Shown here: positions 12,285 to 24,240 of the stretch, in pieces | How positions within the stretch are numbered: position 1 is the first letter of the stretch | Layout: each line of letters starts with the position of its first letter | Source of the DNA: Caenorhabditis remanei | Lineage: Eukaryota > Nematoda > Chromadorea > Rhabditida > Rhabditidae | Direction of reading: 5' to 3' | Assembly: GCF_010183535.1 (NCBI RefSeq) | Contig: NC_071333.1 | Location: forward strand, 124,001 to 188,000 | Length of the DNA: 64,000 bases | The notes under the pieces: model-generated | What the model was told of the DNA's origin: nothing | The model's database searches: none | The model's input: only the letters and a program-made list of their open reading frames with translations | Position numbers and translations under genes: made by a program

Positions 12285-12296
12285 CCCGGGGGGGAG
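12285..12296 (+). other. polypurine tract
   Basis: A G-rich run (CGGGGGGGAG) immediately before the right LTR fits the plus-strand priming site. Confidence 0.75.
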
Positions 12297-13087
12297 TGTT
12301 GTGGAATTATTCACTCCACAAGTCGTACTCTTGCATAATAAATACTAAATACAATAATATAAAAATATCTGATCCAAATCAGTAAAAGGAGCAAAGCTCC
12401 GTCCTTCTAACCCGCCTTTTCAGCTTCCCCGTCGTCCTTTTCCCTGGAATCGCCTCCTTCTGTTTTCCTCTTCACTGTCCCGCTGCATCCGCGCTCTGCT
12501 GGACATTTCTCTGCGTCGCGACTCACTTGCCGTGGAGATGGCCTGCCGTCGGCGGAGGCAAGTTCGAATCGGTGGAATGACGACCGACGGACCGCTATCA
12601 CGTTTCTCCCTTTTTTCCCTAATTTAATATGTTTTCCACCTTTCATTATCTTTAATTAATTTAGTCCTTTTAACTGTAAATTCCCCCTGTTCCCGTAGCA
12701 ACCAAGAAAGCCCACAACAACGTGGCAAATGACTGGCCTAAAATTCCTTATAAAATCATTACATTTATAACGCAAATCACCACGCGTACCCCTTTCCACA
12801 ATAATAAATCTTTATGATTACCACCAATTCTTCGTTCTCTCTCTCTCTCTCCTTTCAGGTCTCTCACATCTTCATACACTTAGTCCTAAAATCACTATAA
12901 ACTTAGTCTTTTCTCTATCTTTCTTCTAATCACACACTCTCTTAGTCCTCTCGTCACTGTCTCTCCTTACTATCTCCGTCGTCTCTTCGTTTCCTTCACT
13001 TCCTCTCCGTTATCTATCACTCTTCCTGTCTACTACTGCCTGGCTTGTGCTCCTAAAGGGACTAACCCTTCCTTTATGGGCACAAAA
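12297..13087 (+). repeat. 3' LTR of the BEL/Pao element (791 bp)
   Basis: A direct copy of 6765-7555. I found no difference on reading the two side by side. It is followed by TGGCG and then by the resumed host exon (CAAGCGAGTTCCGG). Confidence 0.9.
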
Positions 13088-13511
13088 TGGCGCAAGCGAG
13101 TTCCGGTGTCCATCAACTTGCTGGGCGGATCTGAAAGAATATATTATCAACAAAAATCAGGCAGTTAAGCACTTACTTGTCCATAGAATCGTTTTTGACT
13201 GCATCCGAGAGACCATCAACACGAGAGCCGAGTGCTGCAGTCAACTGAAAAATATCAAATTTCAACAATTCTGAGATGCTTCAAACTAACCGATCCTGTT
13301 GCTGGATTTTTCACAACCCGCAGATTCTTGAGCTCCGACTGTGACATCGTTGTGGTTGCTCGGTTGAGTCCAGGAACAGCCCACGAAGGGATCTTCGCTT
13401 GGAAGCTGAGCTTCTTAGCCAATCGGATTGCTTCTGGCAATGGAAACTCACTGAGCCAGTTGATCGCCTGGAATGAAAACGCTATTTTCTATATCTAATA
13501 AATGAATTCTA
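13088..13511. repeat. segmental duplication, right half of block A (copy at 45.93-46.36 kb)
   Basis: Matches 45932-46356 with scattered substitutions and stops matching after TAATAAATGAATTCTA. It covers exons 3, 4 and the start of exon 5 of the acidic-tail gene. The other copy has no upstream exons beyond this edge. Confidence 0.88.
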
Positions 13512-14424
13512 CCTGCTCTTGGCTGAGATGCGGGCACTCCTTCAGGAACTCTTTCACATTTTTCTCCGACTGATTGTGGTCCAGTGAATTGTGAATGTTC
13601 TCTTCCTGGTCTTTTTCATTATTTCCACTGTTGAGTGCAATTGAGAATTCCGGGATTTCTCTGAGAAAGAACATTTAAAATAGGCTGAAATTTGTTCTTT
13701 TGACACAGAATTATCTTAATGTTTACTTTTTTCTAATAAAACAATCTCTTCCGAAAACCCACAAAAGAACCCGTATAAGTTTCTTGTCAATAAAACAAGC
13801 TTGGTTGGACATTTGGTCCATTTTGTTCCGTTTTTTGTGCTCAAATCATTTTCATCTTACAAATTGTTCAAAAAATATTGAAAAATAGCAAAGTTTATTG
13901 AGAGGGTACATCAAACCTAAAACTTTACTTTTGTAGTTGACAACATTTTTCTGAGAGACCTCCCTGAAAAGTAACAGATCCCTAAAGCTCTTCTCTCTTC
14001 CCGCTTCATAGCAAAAAAGCAACATTTTGTAGCTTGGCAGAAAGGTCTTGTCCAAAAAGTTGTCACTACAAAAGCGATGTTTCAGGTTTGATCTTTACTC
14101 CCGATAAAAAAGTATCTTTCTGCTACAATCAGTTATCCCACAACACTCTTTCGAAATTGATCTTCCTGTATTGAAGAAAACTTGAAGAAAACTGGAGTCA
14201 AAAATTGTTTTTAATGTATCTCCGGGCTCTCCGATAATTTCTAAGATTTTCAAAAGTGAGGAATGGTTCAGAAGGTCTGTCAAACAAAAAAAAGTGAGAT
14301 TTTTCCAACTTTAAAACTCACGCAATCTTCTCAGACATCGGTCTGTCTGGTCGCACTTGAGTTTCCTCCTTCATCATAATCGATACCTTCTTGAAAGCAG
14401 CCATCTTGTCTTGAAGATGTGATC

Positions 14425-17400
14425 TGTAAGAGAAGAAAAGTTTCTACAAGTAATGAAAAGGAATTTTTTAATATTTTGAGAAATAGACGATAGAGGAACA
14501 ATAAACACAAAAATACCATGTCTGGTAGGACTCTTTAGGTTATAGTTGGTAGCTTTCTGGTATTTCCCAGAATACTGACCTTACACCTTGCACGTACACA
14601 CCAATAAATCAATAGTAAAGGACAATTTGTCTGTGTGCTAAACAATGGATGGCTTGACAAGGCAGAGAAAGAGAGCAGAAAGCTAAGTACACACAACATC
14701 ATGCAACTAATAAATAGAAAATTATGAGCAATGAAACAGTTAAATCTAAGGATAGAACCTAGAAAAGTAGGAGGGAATTATAAAAGTTGATAAGAGAGGA
14801 GGAGTAGTGGGAGAATACGGCAAGAATGGAAATTTGGTTAGATTTTTAGTTTTAGATTTAGATTACAAGTTGTTGAGTTTCACGTGTATTGCAGAAAAGG
14901 CTTATCTCTAAAAGAAGATGTAAGTGTCACTTGTTCGTTATCTACTAGTTTATATCGGAAATGTTAGAATTTCAATCATTATTTCCGAGAAAAGTTAGAG
15001 AAAACGGTTGTTGCCGGAGAATTCCAGCCCTCGATAGAACTCGTGCAACTAAAAAAAACTTTCATGTTTTAAATAGAAAAAGGGGAGTCAGTATAAGAGT
15101 GGAAGATGAGGTGAGATGACGACAAGGTCTATTAGAATAAAGAGCAATAATGGTCTCTCCATCTTGATGGAAGGTCAGATGAGGAGGCTACACATTGATT
15201 CAATATTAACAGCTGGCAGGTCAATTTCGCGTGTTTTGGTTGTCACACTGATTATGAAACCTGCTAACAGTTGCGGAATATCTGCATGTAGTATAGGAAC
15301 GAAAACTTGTTTTAAATCAGAAAAATTTAAGGAAGCAGTATAATGATAACAAAGGAAGTTTCAAAGTCAGAAAATCGGCAACTGCAAAAAACCTCTCCTC
15401 GGCTACAGACGAATTCAATAGTTTATCACGAATTATCGAAAAAAACACTGATCACTCTAAACCAAAAAAGCAGAAAACTTCAGAACGCCACTTTTTTAAG
15501 AGATAATACATTTTAGAGAAAATGACAAAATTCATACTTGTCGAGGCCCGGTCAGGCCCGAACGCCCGGGTTCAAAAATGAAAATTTTCAATTTTTATCA
15601 AAAATGCTAACAGAATTTCTTTTAATTCTGAATGATAGTAAAAAGTTTGACTTTTTCGCGAAAAAAATTGAATTTTGGCGTCAAGTACATCGAGCCATAA
15701 TTTCGCTGACAAGGCTCAGCCCTGTTTTTTCAAAATTGAACCAAACGTTCAACTCATAATGCTGGCACACAGAGTGGTTTCCGTTTGAAACGGAATACTC
15801 GGAATTTCCGAAGATGATATTGAAGAACTGGCAGCTGTCAAAATAAAGCTGAATAGTCATAGAACTGTTTCTCAGTTGTGAAACATTTCATAGAGCCAAA
15901 AGAGATATTAAGCCTTGAAGTTTTGATAGTTTGTGCGAGCGTTAGGCTTTACGGTAATGTGTTTTTGGAATTAGATGGAACACAGAACGACACAACTTTT
16001 TGAAGCAATTGGCATTTTTTAAAGCGTGTCTGCCTTATTTCAACTGACATTTTTACAAAAAAAGAGATGATAACTCCCCTTTGACACGATTTGAACAGTC
16101 ACCGTTAGATACTTAAGGTATTATCAAATTTCTTTATATTCTGCAACCATTTTTCTAGAATTTCGTTTTCTCCCGACGGAACTTATCATGCTAAACATAA
16201 ATCCCTCTCTCTTCTCTTATCGTCATCATTTTCATTTTCCCGTCAGAACGCTGTTTCTCTTTTCTACATATCCTCCCTCTTTCAACCAGAAGACGTGCGG
16301 AGACGCAGGACAGAAACAGTCTTTCTCCAAGAAGACCACTGTCCTTGTTAGCCGTCGATTCACACACGAATTGTGTGGAGAAGAGGACCCGTGCAACAGG
16401 GAATCGACAAGAGAAGGCCCAGCGGTCCTCGAAAGATGGCCTTCAACACAAGCGCATAGAGAGACGCAGCTGAGAAGAGAAGGAGACTCCGATCGGCCCG
16501 AGGCAGCGTTGACCGTTCACTCTCTCTCTCCATAATGAACCGAATAGACGCAGAATCTGTGACGTCACTAGTTATAAAAGAGAAGAGAGGCAGAGACAGC
16601 GAGGATTGTCTGCGTCTCTCAGATTCAAACAGCAAAAAGGAGTAAGATGTGCAGGATGCGCCTTTAAGATTTAAATACATATTTTGGCGGGAAAGTTTAT
16701 TTTTTGCAATTTTTATCTATTAATTTATTATAATAGTGATAATTCAACAGTGAAGACCTGACTTCAGTATCTTAATCAACCCTCATGCCGACATCAGCAA
16801 TTTAAAATATTTTGGTAAGGTACAACTTTTAATAAACTGCTAAATCAAAAAATAATCCGAACTATTTCAGAAAGAATGTCGAGTTTCATCAGTTGTTGGA
16901 ACTATAGACTAACACTGCGAGGACATTATCAAAAGCTGATAAACAGTCAACGGCGTGGACAACGTGAACAATTCAAAAACTAAAATTGAGCCACTATCAG
17001 TAAGTCTTTGATTTTCTCAGTTTTCCGGAAACTAAGATTAGAGAACGTGAAGAACAATTTTGTAAAAACATAGAACCTCAATTTCTGGTAGAACATGAAC
17101 TCTGCAGTGGGGTCACGGTATAGTCAATATGATAATGCATGCCTAGTTGGCCATTTCAAGTTTTAAAACATTCGTTTTTTTGTATGAAAATATGCAAAAC
17201 ATGATCTACCCCTATACAAAAACAGCTAAAACAGAAAAATGCAATTGTGAATATCGCAAATGTTTCTGATTTTGACGAAGAGGTTTCATAAATGACTAGA
17301 CAGTTGTTAAAACACTAAATACCCAAATTCCGCCTAATTTCAGAGTTTCCAACTGCATTTGCGGCCAGTACTACCCGGAGTATTGGATTGAAGAAAATTC

Positions 17401-17640
17401 GTTGGTTGAATCGCTACGGGAGGTCGAAGTGATGAAAGTACCACATCATCAAAAAGGTATTGACGTAAGTTTTGATTTAGATGAAACTGTTATATCCGTG
17501 AAATATAAAAACTGGGTCAAGTAGCCAAGTTCACGTGCTGATCACAAGACTGAAAGACCACGAGAGACTTGAAAGAAACCTTCGACCGAACTATTGAAAT
17601 GAAAGACAATGGTAGAAGAAGCTGAAGAATAAACAATGGT
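14425..17640. other. intergenic, no gene recognised
   Basis: No convincing exon. A GGCCCG-rich patch lies at 15541-15572. From about 16270 to 16625 GAGACGCAG/CTGCGTCTC words recur (near 16298, 16461, 16528 and 16609), a density that may mark a promoter or a repeat. Short open frames there have biased composition and no domain. Confidence 0.4.
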
Positions 17641-17649
17641 AGAAAAAGC

Positions 17650-18540
17650 TGGAGATATAAATGTTTAAATTTCAATGGATGCTAAAGGCGTTAGCCGACG
17701 GACAAGGGAAATTAAAAAAAGCGACAACCGAAGGAGCAGGATCAGAGCTCGTCGATTCGATTCCGGAACGGATCGCGAATTTTGAGTATGAACCAGAAGA
17801 AGGTCAGGCGTTTGAATATTGGTACTTGAGATATGGAGACACCATAACGGGTGACGGAGCTGATTCATGAGATGAAGCCAAGAGAAGATTGAACAAATTG
17901 GATCAGAGAGACTACCATTACTTCACAAACTGAATCCTACCAGGTCAGACGAGTGAGTTTTATTTTGAGGAATAAACTCGAGGAATGTTTCTCACCGACA
18001 AGATCAACATTTGCAAAAAAAATGGAATTCCTGAATATTGTAGACAAAGGCGGCAATTCAAGAGAGTACATCGGAGGAGAGCCTATGCAGAGCCTATGCA
18101 GATGCCAAATTCAAAGAGATGACTTCGGAACAAGTGCTGTTTTTGATTTGGACAAAGGGTCCACAAACCAACGAAACGGTTGATGTAAGATTTAGGGCTA
18201 TCCAAATCATGGAGACAAGGTCGACGACGACGACGCTTATTCAATTGGAGCACGAGATAATGAAGTTGCGAGAGTTCAGAGAAGACGCCAAAAACATTGG
18301 AGGATGCAGAACAAGAGAAGAGGTATTTGCCGTGAAAACGATGGAAACTGAAAAAACAGAATAAAACCGGAAAGATCGAGCCAGAGACATGTGCAGAGAG
18401 GAGAGAAATAATTATTTGAGAACAAAGGAAGTGCTGTAGATGAAAATGGTTCGGATGAAGAAAATCCGCCGAGAGTCCAGAATCAGAGAAGAAATAAATG
18501 TCATCGATGTGGGAATGAGCATAATCCAATGAGATGTTGT
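17650..18540 (+). pseudogene. decayed Ty3-type retrotransposon gag
   Basis: Fragments in shifting frames resemble nematode Ty3-like Gag. First comes a segment with LVDSIPERIANFEYEP and AFEYWYLRYGD (17661-17870). Then a stop-interrupted YFTN-ILP segment and the MTSEQVLFLIWTKGP / DVRFRAIQIME region (18119-18364) follow. Last is a zinc knuckle KCHRCGNEHNPMRCC (about 18495-18540, C-x2-C-x4-H-x4-C). There are several stops and frameshifts and an 11-bp tandem duplication (GAGCCTATGCA twice near 18079). No LTRs or pol could be recognised around it. Confidence 0.65.
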
Positions 18541-21500
18541 GCCAAAACGTTTTGACGGCGGACGCAGAGAACACATATCCAAAAAGTGCCAATAACAACA
18601 ATATGATGATGCGAAATCAGACCGCTTGAGTTATAGAGAAAATGATGTAGTTGCGAAGACACCGAGAAGAAGAAGTGACATTTTCAAAGTCAACAGTATA
18701 TAATGGCACAGTGAGAGACACTTGATGAAGACAAAACCGAAAAAGGATCGACAGTGGTTATGAAGAATGGATTTATGAAGAAACCCCGAAGAAATTGACC
18801 AGATGAGAAAGTTGGAAGGATTCAAAATAATCATAAGCAAGTCATCGCACAAACGCAACCGTATCATCCCGATAATTTGGAAAAAGTTTAATTACAAACT
18901 GATTTACAAAAAAAATAACACGCTCAATGAGTAGAGAACGTGAACCAGAGTGCTACGCCAGGTTTCTATATCTTCACGGATATAACAGAAACAATTACTA
19001 TTCATTTGGTCACTAATTCCAAATCAAAATAATCTAAGTTGCAGGAACTGGTAATGACAAGTTGCTGATAGAAGTCTACCACACTCTCAATCAAAAAACC
19101 GTGACGAAATGATGGAAGCGATGTCTTTTTCTCCGCATAAACCGTCAGAGGATAATTTCTCAGGTCATTTTTTCCTCAAATCTTGTTCCGTTCATCATGA
19201 AACCACCCCTGGGCAATGATTTTATTTTCAGAACACGTGACCGACTGTTGGAATAGAGAAAACGATTTGCTGATCAAGCTGGTTGATGCAACGATTGATT
19301 GGAAACGTCGCTTTCTATTTATTCATCACAAAATCTCTTCTTGATGCAATAAAACTAGTGATTGATTAATACGAGTATTAAATTTGGCGAAAATGGATGA
19401 AACAAAACACAAAACCACAAGTTAAAGAGAAAAACGGAGGAAAAGTATCAAAGGCGGGCAATGTGATGATATTAAATGTAGCGATTGCAGTAAAACCGCA
19501 AAATCAAAGTTTTGATTTACATTTTATAATCATTTGGTAGAAGTTGAGATATCGTGGCTCTGCCGTTTCAGACGTCAATGTGATTTGTCAATGGAAGGAT
19601 CATTAAGACACTGTAGCGAATCTCCATCATCGAGAGACCGAAAAGAACAAACAGTCTCTTTAAAAAGGGATTGCACAAAAAATAACTGCAAGTTACGAAA
19701 AAAGAGTTCCACATTCAATTTAAATGTTCCTTTAAAAATCAAGATAATCGAATACTTATCAATGATTTTAAATTGCTGATGTCAAAGCCAGATGTTTTTC
19801 ATTGAGAAAGTGGGAATGACACTTTTCTGTTTAGTATTGTTGCAGGTCAACTACATCTGATATTAATCGCCAAGGAGTTCTCATATATTTGTTTCTGAAA
19901 ATAACTTTTTTTCAGTCGAATAACACAATACTGCAAAAACACTTTTTGGTGTGCCACAGGCTTGTTCGAAAAAAAAACATTTCGGAAAATTGGAAACGTG
20001 AATTTTTTCCAGATTTTACTTTTTGGAAAATTGGATATCCGAAGTTTTTTTTCAGATTTTTTTCAAGGAAAATCCGAAATTTTGGAAAATTTCGGAATAT
20101 AAAAACAATAACGATTCATTCGGGCTTTAAATCGAGGTATATAATTGAAGTTTCAATTATATTATCGAGGGTGATGACGAAAGAAAAACTTTTAGGTTTA
20201 AAAATCGAAATTCCCTCTAAAAAAAGTGGGTGGAGTCCTCGTAAATCTACACCCTCCTGCCGCACGAGGTTTTCGCAATTTGCGGCGCGGAATTGCTTTT
20301 TTTCTCTTATTGGGGACTACGGTTCAGAATTGTTTGTAATTAGAAATTAAAGTTCTCAGAGAAGATATTGCTCAGACTTCAGATGATTCAGGCATTCATT
20401 TTGTGAAAATTATGGATTAATCGGAACAAATGACTTTTATTATCAATAAAGTTAGTATATTGAAAATGATAAAAGAAAAAATGCGAAAAAGTAATATATG
20501 GAGAATGGAATAGCTGAAATCAAAATTAGATGCAAGATGACAGAAGACAGAAGTCCAGGAAATGTAGTATTAATTTTCGAAAGCCATCACATCTTCTAAA
20601 GTGGTTGCAGACCAGGGTTGTTCAAAACCGGAAGTTGGAATTGCCGATTTTTTCGACTTTTTTCGGGAAATTGTGGCGCCATTTACTGATGATGGGTGAA
20701 AGATCAATCAAAAAAGTTTCTGAAATTGGAAATTTTCTAATTTTCAGCATCTACAGCTTTTAACGAAAATAGGGAAGAAAATGTAATATGTCATTTTCAT
20801 GTTTTGTCACTGCCGTGAGCAGAAATGTAGAAATCAGAACACACAACAGGACCGAAAGAACAGTTACCCGAGTTTATTTGGTGGTTCTTCTTTAAATTTA
20901 CAATTTATTTACCTTATGAGGCTGTTTATGACCGGAAAAATACTTTTTCATCCGATTCGTTAAAAAAAAACTATTTTTTTTCGTTTTTCGCCGATTTTTC
21001 CTGTGAATAAATAGAGGGAAAAACATTTCTTTCGGAGGTTAATAGCTCCATTGTGTTGGTTTTCACAAAAAATGGAGAGAAAATTTTTCGTTCGACTTTA
21101 TAGTTCTGTGGGTTTTGCGCTTCTTGGCTACAAAACGAGAATCGAGAACAGCATCTTTCGGTAGAAGTCAATTTTTCCTGTTTTTCGACCACTCCGTTTG
21201 AAATCTTCGCTCTAATGTTGTTGTAATTATTCGTTTGTTGATAGCAACACTTTTGTTTTCATACTTTATTGATAAACGTCCTGTGTGCATCATTGCCTGA
21301 GGTTTTGGAACATTTTATTGGTGATTTTGAACAGTGAGCAAAATTCAGAACCAGACAAAACTGAATATAGTACCAGTTTTAAGAAACAGAAATTAATTGT
21401 TGAAAATGCTGAAAAAAAGTACACATGTCGATGTCTTCTGGATAAAAAGCACCTAAATTTTTTTGTTTTTAGGTAATCTTCATCATGATTAGAACAAAAA

Positions 21501-21824
21501 AATGTTTCATTAAGAGAAAGTACTTCGAAATTTGGAAAATTTGCTCTCAAATCAGCAGACACATCCTCCAGAATGGATGATATTTCAATTAATGCTAAAA
21601 CAGACAATTATTTTTGTTTGTAACTTTGAGTGTTCCGGGAATATTATCATCTTTTGATTCTTTATTTTTTATCTATCTATTTTCCTATCACAATCCTCCG
21701 GAAACCAAACACCAAAATCATAAAACTTCGATGGTGGAGCCGGTGGGAAACTGTGCTAATCGAATTAAAAACACACGATATATAGCAGACCCTTTTCCCT
21801 GTTTTCTTTACTCGACATCAAGCA
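18541..21824. other. probable retroelement remains and intergenic repeats, no gene recognised
   Basis: The first kilobase may be decayed pol sequence following the gag relic, but no reverse transcriptase motif could be read. At 19962 and 20608 a similar segment occurs twice (GG-TTGTTC-AAA then GGAAAATTGG or TTTTTCGGGAAA). Near 20220-20290 there is GTGGGTGGAGTCCTCGTAAATCTAC. These look like dispersed repeats. Confidence 0.4.
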
Positions 21825-22370
21825 ATGATTCGTCTCTCGACTGTTCTCGTTCTTCTCCTGCTCTCTTCCGATTTGTTCGGATACTCATCTCCCCTTGTTC
21901 CAAACCCGGGACGGATGACTCGAAAAACTGTGCTCAACTATGTCCGATTCTACGGGAATATTACTTGTCAATACGCAAACGATCCAGCTATCGCTCTACT
22001 AGAACTATGGGAGCATGATTCACCAGTGTAAGTTATTCAGTGATCTGTTCGTCAGGCTTAGAGTCACTCGTTTGTTTCAGGAATGCTGATGATCACTTGC
22101 CGCAAACCATTGTTCTGGATCAGACCGTCTACCCTTACAAATACGACATACACGCTACCATCGATAGGGATGAATCAAACCACTACGAATTCTACCTGTG
22201 GGTGCAGCACAACTGCACTTTCAATCGTCACACTGCAAAAAGAAAAGTATGGGTCCAGGAAAAATTGGTCAGCGAAACGTAAGTTGAAAACCTCTCGAAA
22301 ACCAAAAAACTCCTTTTTCAGCTATATCAATGCTGCAGCATCATTCGAGCTTTTCAAATATGGAGATTAA
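21825..22370 (+). CDS. transthyretin-like (TTR) family secreted protein
   Basis: Exons 21825-22027, 22081-22278 and 22322-22370 join in frame to encode 149 residues. Residues 1-19 (MIRLSTVLVLLLLSSDLFG) are a signal peptide. The mature part has the order typical of nematode transthyretin-like proteins: YVRFYGNITCQY, ALLELWEHD, YPYKYDIHATID, YEFYLWVQHNCT, then a short C-terminus. Potential N-glycosylation sites are NITC and NCTF. The family is secreted, with lipid or small-molecule binding and signalling roles in some members; the ligand here is unknown. A GATATATAGC TATA-like word lies about 50 bases upstream and an AATAAA about 25 bases after the stop. A broken tandem copy follows. Confidence 0.88.
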
Positions 22371-22394
22371 TTGTTGATTTCATAAAATTGGTTG

Positions 22395-22400
22395 AATAAA
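22395..22400 (+). terminator. polyadenylation signal of the TTR gene
   Basis: GAATAAAGAGC about 25 bases after the stop; the same signal and flank are repeated in the tandem copy near 23112. Confidence 0.65.
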
Positions 22401-22689
22401 GAGCATTTAAAAATCCAATTTGTTCAAACGTATTCGGAATGTATTGAATTGAAAAAAACATATGCGCCATAAGGCGCTAAACAAAAAGAGAAGCTTTTAA
22501 TCCATCCGCTACAAACAGTCGTGATCGTTCAGGCTAAGCGCTCCTTCAAAAATTCAACCAGCTTTATTTTGAGAAACCAAAAAATTTGCATGAGAATGAT
22601 TTCAAGCGCTTCTTGCTGTTTTCAAAAACAACTAACTTTGTGAAGCAGTCTCATGTTTCATGTCGTGAAGCAGTGTCATGGACCAGGTC

Positions 22690-23070
22690 CAGCTATCACA
22701 TTCATTCAACTTTGGGAGCAAGATCTATTGTAAGTTACTCAGTAATCTGTTTCTCAGGCTCAGAGTAACTTGATTTGTTTCAGTGAAAACTGGGATGACC
22801 ATTTGCCAGAGACAGTATCTCTGGATCAGACCACCTACCCATTCAAGTACGATGTCAAGGGTACCGCTAATGGGGATGAATTTCCATCAACCCTCTACGA
22901 TTTTTACCTGTGGGCCGAACACAACTGCACTTCTGACCGTCACACTACAAGAAATAAAATATATTCCTTCTCATGGTCGACAAGCCAAACGTAGGTTGTA
23001 AACCTCTCAAACAGCCATAACGGTTCTTTTTCAGATCAATCGGTTTGGGCGTGTCATTCAGGCAGACTGA
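22690..23070 (+). pseudogene. broken tandem copy of the transthyretin-like gene
   Basis: The tail of exon 1 (GGTCCAGCTATCACATTC to the donor GTAAGT at 22730) and exon 2 (about 22784-22992) are recognisable. Exon 2 carries WDDHLPETVSLDQTTYP, FKYDVKGTANGDE and YDFYLWAEHNCTSDRHT. The signal-peptide part of exon 1 is absent, and the third exon has lost the IN-AAASFELF ending. The 3' flank repeats that of the intact gene. A tandem duplication of about 0.7 kb followed by decay explains it. Confidence 0.75.
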
Positions 23071-23394
23071 CTAGTTTCCAGACTAACTGCACACGCGTCG
23101 TGAAATCGAATGAATAAAGAGCATTTAAAAATCCAATTTGTTCAAACGTATTGGGAATGTACTGAATTGAAAAAAACACATGCGCCCTAAGGCGTTAAAG
23201 AAATAGAAAAACTTTTCATCCATCCGCTACAAACAGTCGTGACCGTTCGGGCTAAGCACTCCTTCAAAAAAAAGACCAGCTTGAGAAACAAAAAATTGGC
23301 ATCGAAATTATCAAAATGGTTTCAAGCTTTTCTTGCTGATATCAAAGATGAATAACTTTGTGAAGCAGTCTCTCTCTTTTTTTTGTTGCCTTTC

Positions 23395-24240
23395 GAAATT
23401 TGTCAGCAAGTACCGCACATGGCTCCTGCTCCCCGCACTTTTCGCGCGCTTGTTATAGTATGAAAAAGATCCCATTTCCATTTATGAGGGAACAATGCAT
23501 AAACAGCCTGCTTTCACATCGTCACACACATCGTTATAAAAAACTCATTGAAAAGAGACAATGAAATTATAAAATGAAAAAGAGAAAAAGACGAGGTGTT
23601 ATTTCGGTAATGGCTCTGGGAACTGAGATGAGTTGTTTTTCGAAAAATTATCTTGATAAAACAAAGAAGTGAATACGGTAAGATAGTGAAACATGGTTTT
23701 CCTCTGAATTTTTGCTAACGGGGTCGCATAAAAAAGTCATTTGAAAATCCACCCGACTCTCATCACGTGAATATTCTTCTGAACTTATTTTTCAACCATA
23801 CTGTCTGTTTTTAGCGGCTCATCCGCCTCTATCTCAGGTTTTACGGTATGTGGGATGGATGAGGCAGTGTCAAAACATGAAGATACTATTTACAAACCTG
23901 ATACTTATTATTCTTTTCTTAAAGTATCTGTTTTTTCTTAATCCGGGTCTTTTTTCCGCTATTGTGAAAGATAAAATTCCACCCGGCTCTCACCACGTGA
24001 ATATTCTTCTGAAAAGTCCTTTTTTAGAATTTGTCAACATGTACTGCACCTGGCACCTGCTCCCCGCACCCTTTCGCTTCCATTTATGAGGGAACAATGC
24101 ATCAACAACCTGCTCTCAACACATCGTTAAAAATTCATTAAAAAAAGACAACAAGAATGTGGAGGGAAAAAGAAAAAAAGATGAGGGGAGGTTACGGTAA
24201 TGAGTTTAAGAATGAAACGAAATTCGTTCGTTTTTGAGAG
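23395..24240. repeat. second tandem duplication downstream of the TTR copies
   Basis: Two related blocks share CTCATCACGTGAATATTCTT / CTCACCACGTGAATATTCTT, CACCTGCTCCCCGCAC-like words, CATTTATGAGGGAACAATGC and AAAAGACA-GAGG. They lie at about 23395-23790 and 23985-24235. No coding exon is visible. Confidence 0.65.

Larger units (their letters stand above)
6765..13087 (+). mobile_element. non-autonomous BEL/Pao-type LTR retrotransposon, gag only
   Basis: A 6323-bp element bounded by two 791-bp direct repeats, with a 5-bp target duplication, a primer-binding site after the left LTR and a purine tract before the right LTR. It encodes one large Gag of BEL/Pao type and no reverse transcriptase, RNase H or integrase; about 2.6 kb of leader precedes gag. 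It must therefore rely on another element's enzymes. The LTRs look identical on reading, and the gag frame is intact, so insertion was recent. It sits antisense within the last exon of the acidic-tail gene. Confidence 0.92.
6598..14404 (-). pseudogene. unrecognised protein with acidic tail, last exon split by an LTR element
   Basis: Minus-strand exons 14404-14322, 13660-13513, 13467-13291, 13244-13177 and 13130-13088 plus 6764-6598 join in phase. Ignoring the insertion and its 5-bp duplication, they encode about 226 residues. The ATG (MAAFKKVS) sits shortly after a CTTACAG acceptor, as in SL trans-spliced genes. The middle contains ECPHLSQEQAINWLSEF and LPEAIRLAKKL, then IPSWAVPGLN and SELKNLRVVKNP. 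The tail is a run of Asp/Glu/Ser followed by a basic RRPHRH end. I do not recognise the family; the acidic and basic tail would suit a nuclear protein, which is only an inference. The BEL/Pao element lies inside the last exon, after residues NSLAP, so the acidic tail is cut off and replaced by LTR-encoded residues. A partial second copy lies at 45.77-46.31 kb. Confidence 0.7.
22028..23390. repeat. tandem duplication of about 0.7 kb containing the TTR gene 3' part
   Basis: The order GTAAGTTA-TCAGT / exon 2 / GAATAAAGAGCATTTAAAAA / GCGCC-TAAGGCG / CATCCGCTACAAACAGTCGTGA appears twice, offset by roughly 0.70-0.72 kb. Confidence 0.8.

Noticed and set aside
14095..14276. possible extra exon between exons 1 and 2 of the acidic-tail gene
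   Set aside because: It has an acceptor-like TTTGACAG but an in-frame TGA follows, while exon 1 (phase 2) joins exon 2 at 13660 perfectly without it.
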